DNA of 64,000 nucleotides, taken from contig JAVHZZ010000006.1 of NCBI GenBank assembly GCA_036250195.1, positions 185,937,850 through 186,001,849 on the forward strand, in the 5' to 3' direction. Both the position numbers and the translations under genes were made by a program. Under the pieces are notes generated by a model, which had not been told where the DNA came from, did not search any database, and saw only the letters and a list, made by a program, of their open reading frames with translations. Origin of the DNA: Mixophyes australis. Taxonomy: Eukaryota; Chordata; Amphibia; Anura; Limnodynastidae. Shown here one piece after another: positions 10,368 to 30,342 of the stretch. The first letter of the stretch is position 1, and each line of letters starts with the position of its first letter.

Positions 10368-13300
10368 ACTATTACATAAGCCTTGCTCTGAATCTTCAAA
10401 CAGTCATTTGAATCTTGCTCTGGCCTCATATGCAGAGTTGAGTACAGAAACAAAACGGCAATAAATTACGGCGCTCAATCCAAGATTGTATAAGATGAAT
10501 ATGTAATGTCCATGTACACCATAAGCCCTCCCTTCTTGCAGAGCAGCAGCCGTCTTTCTATGATTCGGGTGGTAAGACCGACAAACACAAAATTCTATGG
10601 AGAGAAGGACACAAGGGTGCCAAATAGTGCAGTATTTTGAGTAAATGTTCCCAAAAACCAACCAGGTGTATACTATATGCGTACTGAAAATGTGTGGTAA
10701 ATAGACTCATCAATACAATAATTTCTTCAGTCGTGTATGGTCATAGAGAAAAAGAAAAAACAGAATAGTGTAGTATTGTTAGACCATAAATGTGTTTATA
10801 GTACACCCAGCCACCTGTTTATATGCTCAATCGTTGCTACTTCAGTTTCACTCCATCAGCATGTATGAAAGGGAAAGATAAAATATCCCATATAGTGTAG
10901 TATTTTCGTAAAAACAGTTTTATTAACAATAAGCAAAAGCTATTTTGTATTATAGGAATAATATAAATTAACTACAGGACTTAAGTATCTTGCCCACAGA
11001 ATGACATGACTAATTGATATATAAATCATCACTGGGATAACTTCATGTACAAGGCTCAATTAGTATTTGCTAAAGGCTGTGTAAACCTGTTCACTTTAGC
11101 TAACTGTCAATCTCCCTCGACTTTCTTAGCCTCAGTGTCAAAGCCGGGTGACAGCTTATTTACAATGACATATTTCTCTTCCTTGCAATTGTGTGTGCTA
11201 CCGGATAATTCTCCAATTACACAAGGTCACCATATTTCAGTTTATGAAATATGAGAGGTATTAAATCTCATGGGGATTTCTACAAGAAGGTTGCTTGATC
11301 ATTTACAACTAAAACTGTTAGTCAGCTATAGTTACACAAGCTTGAGTTTATTTAAATCTCAGGTATCTGACATATGACATATTATCAAAATAAATGTGAA
11401 TACAACAATCTATTCCACTGAGCTAACTAAGTGCTAGTATTGGCTTAAAGGCGTATAAGCCCCCATGTTGCATTTGAGCCATGCATGAGTTCATGTTTGT
11501 AGCCTGTGAGTATATGCCAGGCTCTGGCCAATCACAACAGGTTTGGGACAATGGGAGATGATATAAAATTAAACCTAGGTGGTTTTCTTCCTCTTGTTAC
11601 TGGAAACTGTCTCACTCACCCAGTCCCTATTAAAGTTTGTAGAGCTTGAATGCATGTTTAATATGTTTTTTTCTTTCACAGGGGTCTTGCAGTGTCGGGG
11701 AAGCAGGTCAATCAGCAGCTATAGATGGCGCATTCCTCAAAAAGGAGGCTCATTGTTAGTAACACTTCCCCTCTGGGGGGGGGGGGGGTGGTTATGGGGT
11801 AAAATCTGTGCAGGCGGGTGCCAGCTACTATCCAAATGAGGGAGAGAGGGGCTTCATGGCCTAGAAACATTAGGGGCGTTTGGTCACCCCATTTTGGTGT
11901 TTATAATGGCTGGTAGTTGATTGGCCTATGCTTTTCTTTGCCATCACTAAAATGTATTCAATTCAATAAATTTGTGACCTTCTCTGCCAAGCAAGCCTCC
12001 TGTGTCATTTTCTGCTTAGTTAAGTCAATGTTTGTCAGGGTGCATAAAGTAAAGGGAATTTTGAATCAACCAATAGGCAGCTTAATAATTAAACTATATT
12101 TCTAGAATAATTAATACATAAATATGTAATGTATACAGTATATACTAATAGCATTTACTTCTATTGTAAAGAACTTTGTTCAAATTACACTTTTGTCCCT
12201 AAAACTATCACTGTTTGACATATAGTTGTGCCTATGAAATGTGTTTATCTGCATAACATACACATTTTGGTGAAACCAAAGTTGATGTTCTAATGATGAC
12301 CTTTCAATTTATTGCATGGACACTGGTTATGATATGAAATCAACATTCTTTATATATTGTTGTACTACTTTCAAACATCACTCCCCTTTTCTTCTTTTTC
12401 CTTAAGAATTTCCATATTCTCATATTGTAGGATCATTAAATTGAGGAGACTGGGAATTTTGCCAACATAAATTATTATGTAGAAGGATGAAAAGTAACCT
12501 TTGATAGTTTAAGCAGGAACTAGTAAGGCAGGATCAAGAAGGCAGATAACTGAACTGAGAACTTGGGCAGGGACAGAACCCTAAAGTAAATAACAATCGA
12601 CCCAACATTTTTGTGTACTATATCCTATAAGATCCTATTTCCCTATAGAAAGAGTCCCCTCCAGCACTAAGTTGCCAGGTTTTATAACGCAAAATTCCAG
12701 GAAGGAAACACAATGCCTTATGCCTTAACAATGTCATTTTTTTTCCTAGTAATTTGATTGGCTGCATCCTCGTGAAAATTTGTTCAGTCTAAACATGGCT
12801 GCCTCCACTGTATGCAAGCAACAGTGCATGGACTTAACATTTGCACATGTATATTTCTTATATGGTACACTTGTGAAAAACGAAAAAAAAAATAAGGGTT
12901 TTAAACAGTGTATCAATAAAGACAACCAGTTTTTATGCTTGACCCTATTTATTAGACAGCTGAAGAATAAGAGATTATAAAGCAAGCTTTTAATTCATTC
13001 ACTAGTTCCAGGTGTTGAACATTATGTGCGATCTGCAGGTCAGTTGGATAAGTTAACAGATCTCGGCTCCATAGTTCCTTCATAAGTCATATTCAGAGCA
13101 GAAAGAGGAGGGTCTTCTATGAGGAAGCTGTCTAATCACTCAGAGAGTTCTCATTTTCTTTCAAATTTAACTACAAAGAGAGCAACACAAAATAAGTATA
13201 AATTAGACATAAATCTATGAGCTTTGTGCTTTTCTATTTACATTTAGTATTCAGCTAAGTGCATGCTATTGTATTTTATTAACAGTCATTTCAGACAATG

Positions 13301-13380
13301 AAAGCTCCAATGTATGTGTCCTTCAATAGATATTAAATAATCTGCTGTGTATTGGGAAAATCCTTCTCCCATGATCATAG
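10368..13380. other. no gene seen downstream of the keratin gene
   Basis: Three kilobases of AT-rich sequence 3' of the keratin poly(A) signal. Contains a G homopolymer near 11775, and no conserved coding sequence or clear transposon boundary. Short open frames here have no recognisable protein features. Confidence 0.5.
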
Positions 13381-13381
13381 C

Positions 13382-13387
13382 TTTATT
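13382..13387 (-). terminator. poly(A) signal of the keratin gene
   Basis: AATAAA on the minus strand, 53 bases after the stop codon of exon 8. It is the first such hexamer downstream of the stop. This position supports the short terminal exon. Confidence 0.65.
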
Positions 13388-13440
13388 TAAAATATCTTAT
13401 TTTCTGAATAGCTTTTGCTACTTACTTTTATATGTAACTA

Positions 13441-20728
<7,288 letters not shown>

Positions 20729-20804
20729 GGTAGAAGTAGCTGGCTACTGCAGGCTTAGAGATGCAGATCACAGGAGTGTAACTGTTTTCTCTCCTCCAGC
20801 TTCC

Positions 20805-20811
20805 TTTTTAT
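20805..20811 (-). promoter_or_regulatory. TATA-like box of the keratin gene
   Basis: Reads ATAAAAA (in GGGATAAAAAGG) on the minus strand, 77 bases upstream of the ATG. This would put transcription start near 20780 and give a 5' UTR of roughly 50 bases. A CACCACCC box (a possible KLF site) lies about 20 bases further upstream. Keratin promoters commonly have a TATA-type box at this spacing. Confidence 0.65.
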
Positions 20812-20839
20812 CCCTCACAAACTGGGTGGTGCCTGAAAG

Positions 20840-23800
20840 CCCATTGGAATTTCACCGGTTCCTTCTTCTCTTGCCAAGTAACAAAAGAAATGTCTCATTG
20901 GTCTGTTGGAATGATCTTTTTTTTTTTTTTTTTTTTTTAACTGCCCTCAAAGTTACATTTGACACTAGGCAAACAGACTGCATTTTTTTCTCCTAAAGAG
21001 TAGACAAAAGAGTTGATTCAGGTGAAGAGGGAGGAGGCGAGATACTGTCCTGCTGGACTAAATATCTAAGTGATTATGTATAGAAAGATAAGACATTTTC
21101 ACTTAACTCAATTGTTTCCAGATTGAAGTGTAGATTTTAAGATACTCAGTAACCATATACAGTAATATAAAAGTATAATTAAAAGGAGATAAAAGGAATA
21201 CAACATTCTGGTTGCAAAAGTGAATACATAAAATGTATTTGAAAAGGTACAAACCTGGCATACTGAACTGATAAACCAGCAAGCTAATATTTTACTAGTA
21301 TATTAAGTTTAAATGTTAGAAGGCACTGGGCACAGTTATAATTTTTTTTTTTAAATTTTATAAACATCTCATTCAAGTAAGCAGGTAAAAAATGTACCAA
21401 ATTATTGGATGAACCTGTAAATCAGACCTTTTAAACAGAGTGATGTTACTTAGTGGCCTATACTGTATATTATAATTGTTCCAATCGATGCAATAAGTAG
21501 TATTTTTTTTATCATAGCAATAAAAATCCCTTATTGTTGTAATTTAGGAATAAAAATCATTGCAGAATGAGACTCGGCTACCCCGGCAATACTGACGGCT
21601 CGTGCATGTACAGTGGAACTGAGAGCCCCGATTTGGGCTTTTGGTTCTATTTTTTTAAAACTCAAAAAACTAAATATTGGGGATAACATAACAGGTATCG
21701 CAGTGGTACAAGGTATCACACTGCAGGCGTCCTGTCCTTGAAGAGAGAGAGTGGCCACAGTGACCAAAAAAAAAACAGAGCGAGAAATAGGAAAACCAGA
21801 GAGAAAGAACAACCAGAGAGACAAAATAGAAAAACTTGAAAGAGAAATTGAGAAATCGGAGACAAAAACATTATTTATTATCTAGGTAACTATATGTGTG
21901 CCTGTATACTTAACTAGTGCCCTTTTTTAATAAATCAATAAAAATAATGTAAATAGTACTGCATTAGAACAAAATTATTTATTCCAAGAATAAAACATTT
22001 TTTAACTCTTGTAAAATACCCGATAATGGAGTTAACAGAAAAGAGAGTACTGCCTCTATGCTTGATCAATAGGCTCTACCAACAGGTGTTATCGCTGGCA
22101 ATAATGGCATTAATGTATTAGGCGATGAAAATAAGTTTCTTTGCTGGTGAAAACAACTGTTTTCTCCAGTAAAAGGGCTTTTTGGCACACTGAAAAATCA
22201 GCCTGTGTTCTATATCCTTGCCCCCCTCCCCAGGCTAAAATTTACTAGCCATCTCTGCCTATGGGTGATCATTTATAACAAGAATATCATAATACTGTCA
22301 GCATTTACACAGAGGATAGAGAATGAAGCAGTGTTTACCACTAAATATGTAAATGTATAGACCAAGCTCATGATTACTCAACTTTAAAAGAGTTGGAAAC
22401 TATGATAAAGATATCTTCAGCCAGGTAGGTTCTGCTACTGTCCACTTCCGCCGGCCGCGTCATGAGAAATGTTGGGAAGTGGCGATGAGAATGTACAGCA
22501 GTGGAAACCACATGGCTGAAGAGGTTATCCCAGGTTTGAATGTGGCGGGCTCACAACCAACCCTGGGATGCTCACTTTAGCCAGGTACACCCCACTGCTC
22601 TCCTATCCCCAAGCCACATCACAGTAAATGGAACGTTGCAACTTGGTCAGAGGAATCCTTTTGCTTTAAGTAAACTTTTCTGTGTTGCCAGCTCAGAGTC
22701 TTCATAAAGCAGACTTTCCCTTTTATGGTTCCCTGGAAAGTTAACAAAAGTTCAACCATTTATTTTTAATCAGCAGTTCCCCAGAGATATAACTGAGCTA
22801 ACTCCAGAATGGCGTTCAAGCGATTGTCATTTCTTTATCTGCGTGGATAAATTGTGCAGAACATCTTATTTTTGCCATTAGAAGAGAGTAGCATTGTAAA
22901 CATTGCTAGTTTTATCCCATTTATTTTTTTCTTTTTAAAAGTTAAACAAATATCCTTGTTCGTTTTTGTGAACTAAATCATGCCATACAAATGTATGAAT
23001 AATATTTTAGCTTACATAAATACCCTGCCCTCACTAAACTCATTAGAAAAAGATTAGAGCCTACTTGAACCTCACACAAGATTGGAGAAGTATCAACTAC
23101 AGTGACTGTAATGCAATGACACGCAAATACAGATTTCATTGTCAGTGTCGGCAGTTTGTGACAATGAGCAGTCACTTTTGTTTTTCCATTAATCTTATGG
23201 GTCGGCAGAACTGCCCATGAAAAATTCTCTGTATGACATTACATAAAATTGTCTGCTTTCTGTTGCTATATGTTGCTGCCATTATTTTGTGGATTCAAAG
23301 ACATAGTGGAAAATGAATTTGCTTCTGACTAAATTGGCACTGGTGTGTTTTGTGTTGGGGAAATTAAATTGTAAACTGCACTCTGAAAAAGAAATATGAT
23401 TGTACCACCTGACATAATAAATTTGTTCTACTTAAATAAAAAAGCAATATATCATGGATAGCTAGAACCCAGTGGTGGGCAACAGGTATGAGTCAACATG
23501 TTTGTTCTGATCCATGCGACGTTGGGAGGTAGGTTCTTGATGAGGATCCCAAGGAATTCTGATCAGGATTTACAGATAGAGCACATTTTGTTTTACCACC
23601 ATTTGTGCATAACTACACCCTGCTACTACTGAAATCTAACAGGCCTTTTGTACTTAAGACTTTTCCAGAACGCTAGCCTTAAAGAAACAAACTCTATCTG
23701 TTCACATCAGTTGTCTATAAAGACTGACTGAAGATGTGGTCCAACTAGTACTCACTGCAACCCTTCCTCTGAGATATTCGGTCTGCTGTTACCGCTGCCA

Positions 23801-23930
23801 GCCATTACTCAGCTGCCACGGCAATATTTTCCTAGTAAATTACAGAGATAGGATAAGCAGCAATACAAAGCCAGCCTTATTGCCATAACATTTTAAAGGG
23901 TCAACAAAAAATGTCAATGCTCTCAACTTG
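20840..23930. other. no gene seen upstream of the keratin gene
   Basis: AT-rich sequence with a T homopolymer at about 20920-20938 and no second keratin-like exon on either strand. A stretch near 23780-23840 ('cagctgccacggcaatattttcctagtaaat') resembles 57530-57570 and is probably a shared MITE fragment. Confidence 0.5.
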
Positions 23931-23936
23931 TGCATC

Positions 23937-23948
23937 CATATATATATG

Positions 23949-23995
<47 letters not shown>

Positions 23996-24223
23996 TTTGC
24001 GTGGGTTTCCTCTGGGTGCTCCAGTTTCCTCCCACACTCCAAAAACATACTGGTAGGTTAATTGGCTGATAACAAATTGACCCTAGTTTGTGTCTGTCTG
24101 AGTGTATGTCAGGGAATTTAGACTGTAAGTCCCAATGGGGCAGGGACTGATGTGAGTGAGTTCTCTGTACAGCCCTGCGGAATTAGTGGCGCTATATAAA
24201 GAAATGGTGATGATGATGATATA
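23937..24223 (+). mobile_element. tRNA-derived SINE, 3' part, with flanking (TA)n(TG)n
   Basis: After a TA/TG microsatellite the sequence reads 'gcgtgggtttcctctgggtgctccag .. aaaaacatactggtaggttaattggctg .. gggaatttagactgtaagtcccaatggggcagg .. ctctgtacagccctgcggaattagtggcgctatataaagaaatggtgatgatgatg'. This is the body and (GAT)n tail of the SINE whose tRNA-like head is at 48167. The head is absent here. Confidence 0.75.
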
Positions 24224-24639
24224 TATATATATATATATATATCCCTGTATATTTGCTTGAACCCACCCTACCTGGAAACAAATGATAGCATCTGTTTATA
24301 GATACTATACCATACCTCAAAGCATTTATAGCCGATTCATTGAGGAACGTAAATGCCGATACGTGACGTATTTTACATAAAGTCATTCTATGCATACCAG
24401 GGTGCCCTAAGAAACCCCCCCTTTGTGCTGAAAATGTCTATAGAGCCTCTCTGTGAAATAGAAGCCCCAAAGATGCTCTGTGTTGTGTGCAGAGGAGGAA
24501 GGATGGGAGGGACAGGTAGCAGAACAGTCCAATCAGGTGCAGAGTGTCTGTTATGTCATCAGAAGGCTCCCATCACACAGTTCTGGGAGGATGGGAATCT
24601 CTAGCTGTCTGACCTGTGGGGGAAAGAAGGTACAGGCAA

Positions 24640-25920
24640 TGTGTCTATCTGTCCTGCCAGTGTTGTCAGTCTCCGATTCCTGTCTGTGTCTGTCTGTAGG
24701 TCCTGCCAGTGTGTCATTCTCCTATTCCTGCCAGTGTCTGTCTGACTGTCCGTCCTGTAGTGTGTCAGTCTCTTATTTCTGCCAGTGTCTCTGTTTAGGT
24801 CTTGCCAGTGTGTCAGTCTCCTATTCCTGCCAGTGTCTGTCTATCCCGTCAGTGTCTGTCTGTCCTGTCAGTCTCCCATTCCTGCCAGTGTCCGTCTATC
24901 CTGTTAGTCTCCCATTCCTGCCAGTGTCTGTCTATCCCGTCAGTCTCTCATTCCTGCCAGTGTCTGTCTGTCCTGCCAGTGTCTGTCTGTCCTGTCAGTC
25001 TCCCATTCCTGTCAGTTTGTCAGTCTCCTATTCCTGCCAGTGTCTGTTTGTCTGTCTTTCTTCCCTCCCAGTGTCTGTCTGTCCTGCCAGTCTCCTATTC
25101 CTGCCAGTGTCTATCTGTCCTGCCAGTGTCTGTCTGTCCTGTCAGTCTCCCATTCCTGCCAGTGTGTCAGTCTCCTATTCCTGCCAGTGTTTGTTTGTCA
25201 GTCTTTTATTCCTGCCAGTGTCTGTCTGTCCTGCCAGTGTGTCAGTCTCCTATTGCTACCAGTGTCTGTCTATCCCGTCAGTCTCTCATTCCTGCCAGTG
25301 TCTGTCTGTCCTGCCAGTGTCTGTCTGTCTGTCCTGTTAGTCTCTCATTCCTGTCAGTGTCTGTCTGCCCTGTTAGTCTCTCATTCCTGCCAGTGTCTGT
25401 ATGTCCTGCCAGTGTGTCAGTCTCCTATTAAGCCAGTGTCTGTCTATCCTGTTAGTCTCTCATTCCTGTCAGTGTCTGTCTGTCATATCAGTGTGTCAGT
25501 CTCCTATGCCAGCCAGTGTATGTCTGTCCTGTCAGTCTCTCATTCCTGCCACTGTCTGTCTGTCATGCCAGTGTGTCATTCTCCTATTCCTGTCAGTGTT
25601 TGTATGTCCTACCAGTGTGTCAGTCTCCCATTTAGTCAATGTCTGCTTGTCTGTCCTACCAGTGTGTCAGTCACCAATCCCTGTCAGTTTCTGTTTGTCT
25701 CTCTGTCTGTTCTGCCAGTGAGGCAGTCTCCCATTTAGTCAATGTCTGTCTGTCCTGCCAGTGTGTCTGTCTGTCTGTCTCCCATTCCTGCCAGTGTGTC
25801 TGTCTCCCATTCCCGCCAGTGTGTCTGTCTCCCATTCCTGTCAGTGTGTCTGTCTCTCATTCCTGCCAGTGTTTTCTGTGTCCCATTCCTGCCAGTGTGA
25901 CTTCTGTTTCTCCATCTGTC
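24640..25920. repeat. 1.3-kb degenerate minisatellite ('ctgccagtgtctgtctgtcctgtcag' type)
   Basis: About 1.28 kb built from shuffled short phrases: 'cctgccagtg', 'tctgtctgtc', 'ctgtcagtctc', 'ccattcctgccag'. Higher-order units vary from roughly 20 to 60 bp. It is a pyrimidine-rich plus strand almost free of TAA, TAG and TGA, so frames of 286, 232 and 209 codons run through it, giving Cys/Ser/Val-rich repeats (..CLSVLPVSV..). There are no gene signals and the frames overlap, so it is a minisatellite rather than a protein gene. Confidence 0.85.
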
Positions 25921-25939
25921 TGTTATAAATATATATATA

Positions 25940-26650
25940 TATACTCTTGAAGGTTGAATGCTGAGTAAATGAGTAAGGGGGTAGGGTATTTACTCTGTGA
26001 GTTCACAGATGGTATTCACTAAACTTTATTAAGATTTGTAGAAATAATTCCCTGCATTTGTCAACTTGATATACAGTTTCCAAAGTGTTTAATATACTCA
26101 TGCATTCCATAAGGCAGTTTACCTGCAGTCCAATCAGCGGCATCAATCACACAGTGGATCTTACTGTATACGTACTGCATCACAGTACATACCTGAAACA
26201 CACACCAATGCAGCTAACTTCAACACAGGTAAATGCTATTGTATTGTGAGTAAAAACTATTTTACCCTTTTAAATATAATATTAGTTTACATCTGATTAT
26301 TAGATAAGATGATGTGAATAAGCAACACTTTGGGACTCAACTGTATTTGTTAGATATGTAAAACAATTTAACTGGCAAAAAATGTATGACTCTGGTTTAT
26401 CTCGTCAGTTTTTCTTTGCTTTGTTCCGAAATCAAGCATTCAGAACCCCCCCTACAGAAATCCTGTGTTTGTCCCTGCATACCCAGAACCGGACTGTATT
26501 CAGAAATATCTTTACATCCGCTCCTTGTTGAATAGGGATGTGCATATGCCCTAGTAATGTGCGTTCGTTTTGCTGGTTTATCTCTTCAGTTTTTCTTTGC
26601 TTTGTTCCGAAATCAAGCAAACTGTTAAATAAACTCGAAAGCTTGGAACT
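25940..26650. other. no gene seen
   Basis: AT-rich sequence. A 30-bp phrase, 'ttttctttgctttgttccgaaatcaagca', occurs twice (about 26409 and 26589), suggesting a small local duplication or MITE remnant. Confidence 0.5.
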
Positions 26651-26676
26651 GGATTCTAAGGCTGGGTACACACTAT

Positions 26677-26987
26677 GGGCCTGAGTCATTAAGGAGAGCA
26701 AAGCATAAACAAGGAGTATCATTTGCACATGGGCAAAACCATGTTGCATTGGAGGGGGAGGTAAATTTAAAATGTGGGGACAGATTTATAGTTGGGGTTG
26801 GGCATGTCCTAGATCAACATTAAATTTCAGTGTAATAATAAAGTTATTAAGTATTTGTGTTTTAGATGAAAAAACAGCCAGTATTTAACTTATGTGCAAA
26901 ATAATAAACTAATTTGCACCCCTTGCATTGAAACATGGTTTGTCCCAGAGAACATTTACTCCTTTTTTGCCTTAATGACTCAGGCCC
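26677..26987. mobile_element. hairpin MITE, 'GGGCCTGAGTCATTAAGGA' family (nested)
   Basis: Begins GGGCCTGAGTCATTAAGG and ends CTTAATGACTCAGGCCC. TAT duplications lie at 26674-26676 and 26988-26990. The inside is a long imperfect inverted repeat ('aaaaccatgttgcattgg' against 'ttgaaacatggttt'). Same family as 3654, 45159 and 45472. Confidence 0.85.
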
Positions 26988-26998
26988 TATAGTGTGTT

Positions 26999-27366
26999 CA
27001 GGGCCGGATTAAGGGAATGGAGGCCCCTGGGCTAAGGGCGCCTCCATTCCCCCGTGAGGCCCCCATTGTGAGCCGCCCGCCGCCCCCGTCCCCGGTGGGG
27101 GCCCCCCCAAAGCGCTTACCTGTCAGTCCAGTCCTCCGTCCCCGGCGCGCTGTAAGCTCCTTACTGAGGAGATCTCGCGAGAGTTCACTCGCGAGATCTC
27201 CTCAGTAAGCAGAGTACTGAGCGCCGGGGACGGAGGACTGGACTGACAGTGCTCAGCAGCATTGATCAGACCGATCAATAATGCTGCTGCGGACTTTGAA
27301 GGGCCCCCTGGATGCCCGAGGCCCCTGGGCTATAGCCCAGTTAGACCTCGGGTTAATCCGGCCCTG
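26999..27366. mobile_element. hAT MITE, 'CAGGGCCGGATTAA' family, copy 1 (nested)
   Basis: The 368-bp element has inverted ends CAGGGCCGGATTAA and TTAATCCGGCCCTG. A perfect 8-bp AGTGTGTT lies at 26991-26998 and 27367-27374. The GC-rich core has a palindrome around the 'gagatctcgcgagagttcactcgcgagatctc' region (about 27169-27200). It is the youngest of the three nested elements because its duplication is perfect and its body is intact. Confidence 0.92.
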
Positions 27367-27419
27367 AGTGTGTTCAACAAATTAACGGGCCAATTACCCG
27401 ATAAACGACCGTTTTAACA

Positions 27420-28235
27420 AGGTACAGGAGGGAAACATTTGTCAAAGGAAGAGAAATATTAGAACACAAGGACATGCACTGAAACTGGAGGGAAGTAGGT
27501 TCAGAGGAAATGTAAGGAAAAACTAATTCACAGAAATGGGCCAAGTGGTGCTTATCTGCTGTCAAATTCTATATTTCTATTTTACTGCTTCTATGTATAG
27601 CGAGCCAGACACATATTAATTTATTTACCATCTCTGTACAGTCCCATCAATGTACAATTGAGGCACACACCAATCATTTATTAAGCCAACCAATCTGCCA
27701 GACCAGACCTTAGCACTGTATGATTAATGTTGGACAGTTGCCTGATTGTTAGATTTTAATTGTAAAATTACATTTTACACACTTCAGTCCAATCCTTTTT
27801 GATTACCAATGTCTCACAAAAATTATTGGATTGTCTTACATGTGTGGAAAGCTTTTTAAATACACTTTTAGCTTTGTTATAAACTCTAGGGGTCATTTAC
27901 AAGGTGCAAAAAGTGTGGACCCTACAAAGCTTACTTAAGGTGTGCTCAAGTGCTCCTACTCAACCGCCTAGTGTATTTAAAGCTGCACACCTTCAACCAC
28001 CACTTTAGTTGAGTAAATGTTTCTGATTTTCTCCTAAAATGCTGATTTAGCCTCATTTAACTATCTTTGTTTTATATGTCACTTTTGAATGCGCCTAAAA
28101 ATGTGTCTGAATGTGCGCAGAGGTGTACTGTGCAATAACAAAAACGTCACCTCGAAGTCCAGTCTCCTACCACTTTAGAATGACCTCTTCAATGAATCAT
28201 GAGAGTGAGGGGACATCAGAAATGTCTTTATTACA
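27420..28235. other. no gene seen
   Basis: Unrecognised sequence. 'taggggtcatttacaaggtgcaaaaag' near 27890 looks like the start of a MITE but no partner end was found. Confidence 0.5.
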
Positions 28236-28240
28236 TGTGA

Positions 28241-28334
28241 AAAGTGTGTGTGATTGTGTGTGTGTGTGAGATTGTGAGATTGTGTGTGTGTGTGTGTGAT
28301 TTTGTGTGTGTGTGTGTGTGTGTGATTGTGTGCA

Positions 28335-28369
<35 letters not shown>

Positions 28370-28376
28370 GATTTTG

Positions 28377-28411
<35 letters not shown>

Positions 28412-28436
28412 GTGATTTTGTGTGTGTGTGTGTGTG

Positions 28437-28496
<60 letters not shown>

Positions 28497-28635
28497 ATTG
28501 TGTGTGTGTGTGATTGCGTGTGTGTGATTGTGTGTGTGTGTGTGTGTTTGAGTGTGTGAGTGTGTGTGTGATTGTGTGTGTGTGTGATTGCGTGTGTGTG
28601 ATTGTGTGTGTGTGTGTGTGTGTGATTGTGTGAGT
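28241..28635. repeat. (TG)n-rich simple repeat with 'gattgtg' and 'gagtgtg' variants
   Basis: About 395 bp of TG dinucleotides broken by ATT, AGAG and TTT variants. Alternating purine-pyrimidine runs of this length can form Z-DNA. The 73-codon open frame on top of it is a by-product. Confidence 0.9.
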
Positions 28636-28639
28636 GAAG

Positions 28640-30277
28640 CTTTTGATTACATTACTCTGAGTGAGTCTGGAAATGTATTTCTCTGCTGAAGTACATCATG
28701 GAGCTACAAAATAGGTTTCATTAAATGTATAGCATTAGACTCAACGTGGCAGTTCTGAACTGGAGCATAATTTAACTCTTTTTGTTGAGTGGAAATGGCT
28801 GTGCCGAAGGGTACACCCCTTAAAATGAGAATTCTCCACACCATTATATAATTTCAGGAATCTCTCTCCATAAAAGAAAATCTTGCTTCTGAACTACTCT
28901 GCAGAATGACGATGCTTTGCCTCCTCCTTTGGAAACTTCTGCCCTTCTGCAAACGTTGTCACCTTGCTGTGCAAATCTGTGCCCCTTTGTGGAAATCTAG
29001 ATGCACTTACACAAATCAAGTTGCATGGTGGGTGTTGTACTTCGTAACTGACCACCAATGTGTGTATGGACAGCTGAACTGAACTTGCCATTCCCCTTCA
29101 CTGATCAATCCTTTCATTGCATTCCCACAACTACTGTCAACATATGGGGTGATTGAAACCCTTATGGAACCATACAACACACAATTAAGAACTGCTATGG
29201 ATAGCATATGTTATCATTATCTCCTAATAAGGAATTATGAATAGAAAAACGTAATTCTCCTATTTCTCATACAAAAAGGACATGAATTATTTGCATGAGA
29301 AAGTGTACCTAGACTATGTCAATAGAAAAAACTTGCTTGTTTGTTCTTGCATTTGCTTGTTTTATGAAACAAGTATCACTTAATAGAATCCAATCTTGAA
29401 AGTGTAACAGATCCAAATCATATCCTATAATAATTTATAGAGATCTATATTAATGATGTTAATGTTACAGAGGGCTCACGAATTGCAACACCACCCACTG
29501 ATTGTAACATATACATTATACTAAAAATCAAAAGGGAGAAAGCTGGCCCCAACCCAAATTCTGTCCCACCCCTGATCCTCCCTGCGACCTCTGGTTCCCA
29601 GTGTTCTCTTGGTATGCGTTACCATGGAGAGGAATTAGCTGTTGAGATAAATATGCCTTTCTCACTGTCAGTTATTTGACAGACATAAAGTCTCTGTTAC
29701 AATGTTGTGATACATATATCTTGCTATTTTTGTATGCATACCTTTGTGTTTTCTGTGGTTTTGGTAATAAGGTTGGAATTTGCATAATCTGATCTGAGAA
29801 AAACAATGAAGAAAGGATTAGAAGTTATTGGTTTCAAGATAAAGTTGTCTCTCTCCTTACATTACTAGTGTATTATATATATTCAAGGTAGCTTAAACTA
29901 TTTTGCCAACAGGACAATCAAATTCCTATCTTATGCAGGTTAAATGCAATTTGGACCCTCAATTGTTATCATCTAGGCTTTTAAAAATAAATTATTTACT
30001 GGGGCATTTAAATAAAAAAAGGTTTACTAATGGTACATTCAATAAACATAGAAGGATAATGTTCCCAAAAATATTTTAAAATGTTGATTAAAACCTCATT
30101 AATCTATGGTGAGATATACTAGATCAGTGGTTGAAGTTGGCTAGTATATAGTGATATGCCATAATGCCACTTCTCCAAATTTCATTATAAAACGGACAAA
30201 TTCCATTGATTTATGTTTACCATACCGCCACTTCTAAATTTCCACTTTGAGCACTGAAAGGAATACAACCAGTTCTG
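28640..30277. other. no gene seen
   Basis: AT-rich sequence between the TG tract and the hAT element. No conserved coding sequence on either strand and no complete element recognised. Confidence 0.5.
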
Positions 30278-30342
30278 CTTAGAATTAGAGATGGGCGGGT
30301 CCGGTTCTCCGAGAACCGAACCCACCCGAACTTTGGGTATCC

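Larger units (their letters stand above)
26659..27413. mobile_element. 'GGCTGGGTACACACT' MITE fragment holding two nested MITEs
   Basis: The left end TAA|GGCTGGGTACACACTAT matches the terminus of the MITE at 53456-57059 (TAA|GGCCAGGTACACACT). After 18 bp it is interrupted by the MITE at 26677-26987. A further 11 bp ('tatagtgtgtt') is interrupted again at 26999-27366. It then resumes 'agtgtgttcaacaaattaacgggcc..'. The right end was not found. Confidence 0.65.

Noticed and set aside
13041..13130. Alternative terminal keratin exon after 'ttcctcatag', giving a 25-residue open end
   Set aside because: Weaker pyrimidine tract, lies beyond the first poly(A) signal, and the residues show no keratin tail pattern. 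The exon at 13441-13469 fits better.
24480..25950. Long overlapping plus-strand frames of up to 286 codons giving Cys/Ser-rich repeats
   Set aside because: Produced by a stop-free minisatellite. Several frames are open at once, there are no splice or start context signals, and the repeats are irregular at the codon level.
28244..28465. 73-codon Cys/Val-rich ORF
   Set aside because: Direct translation of the TG repeat.
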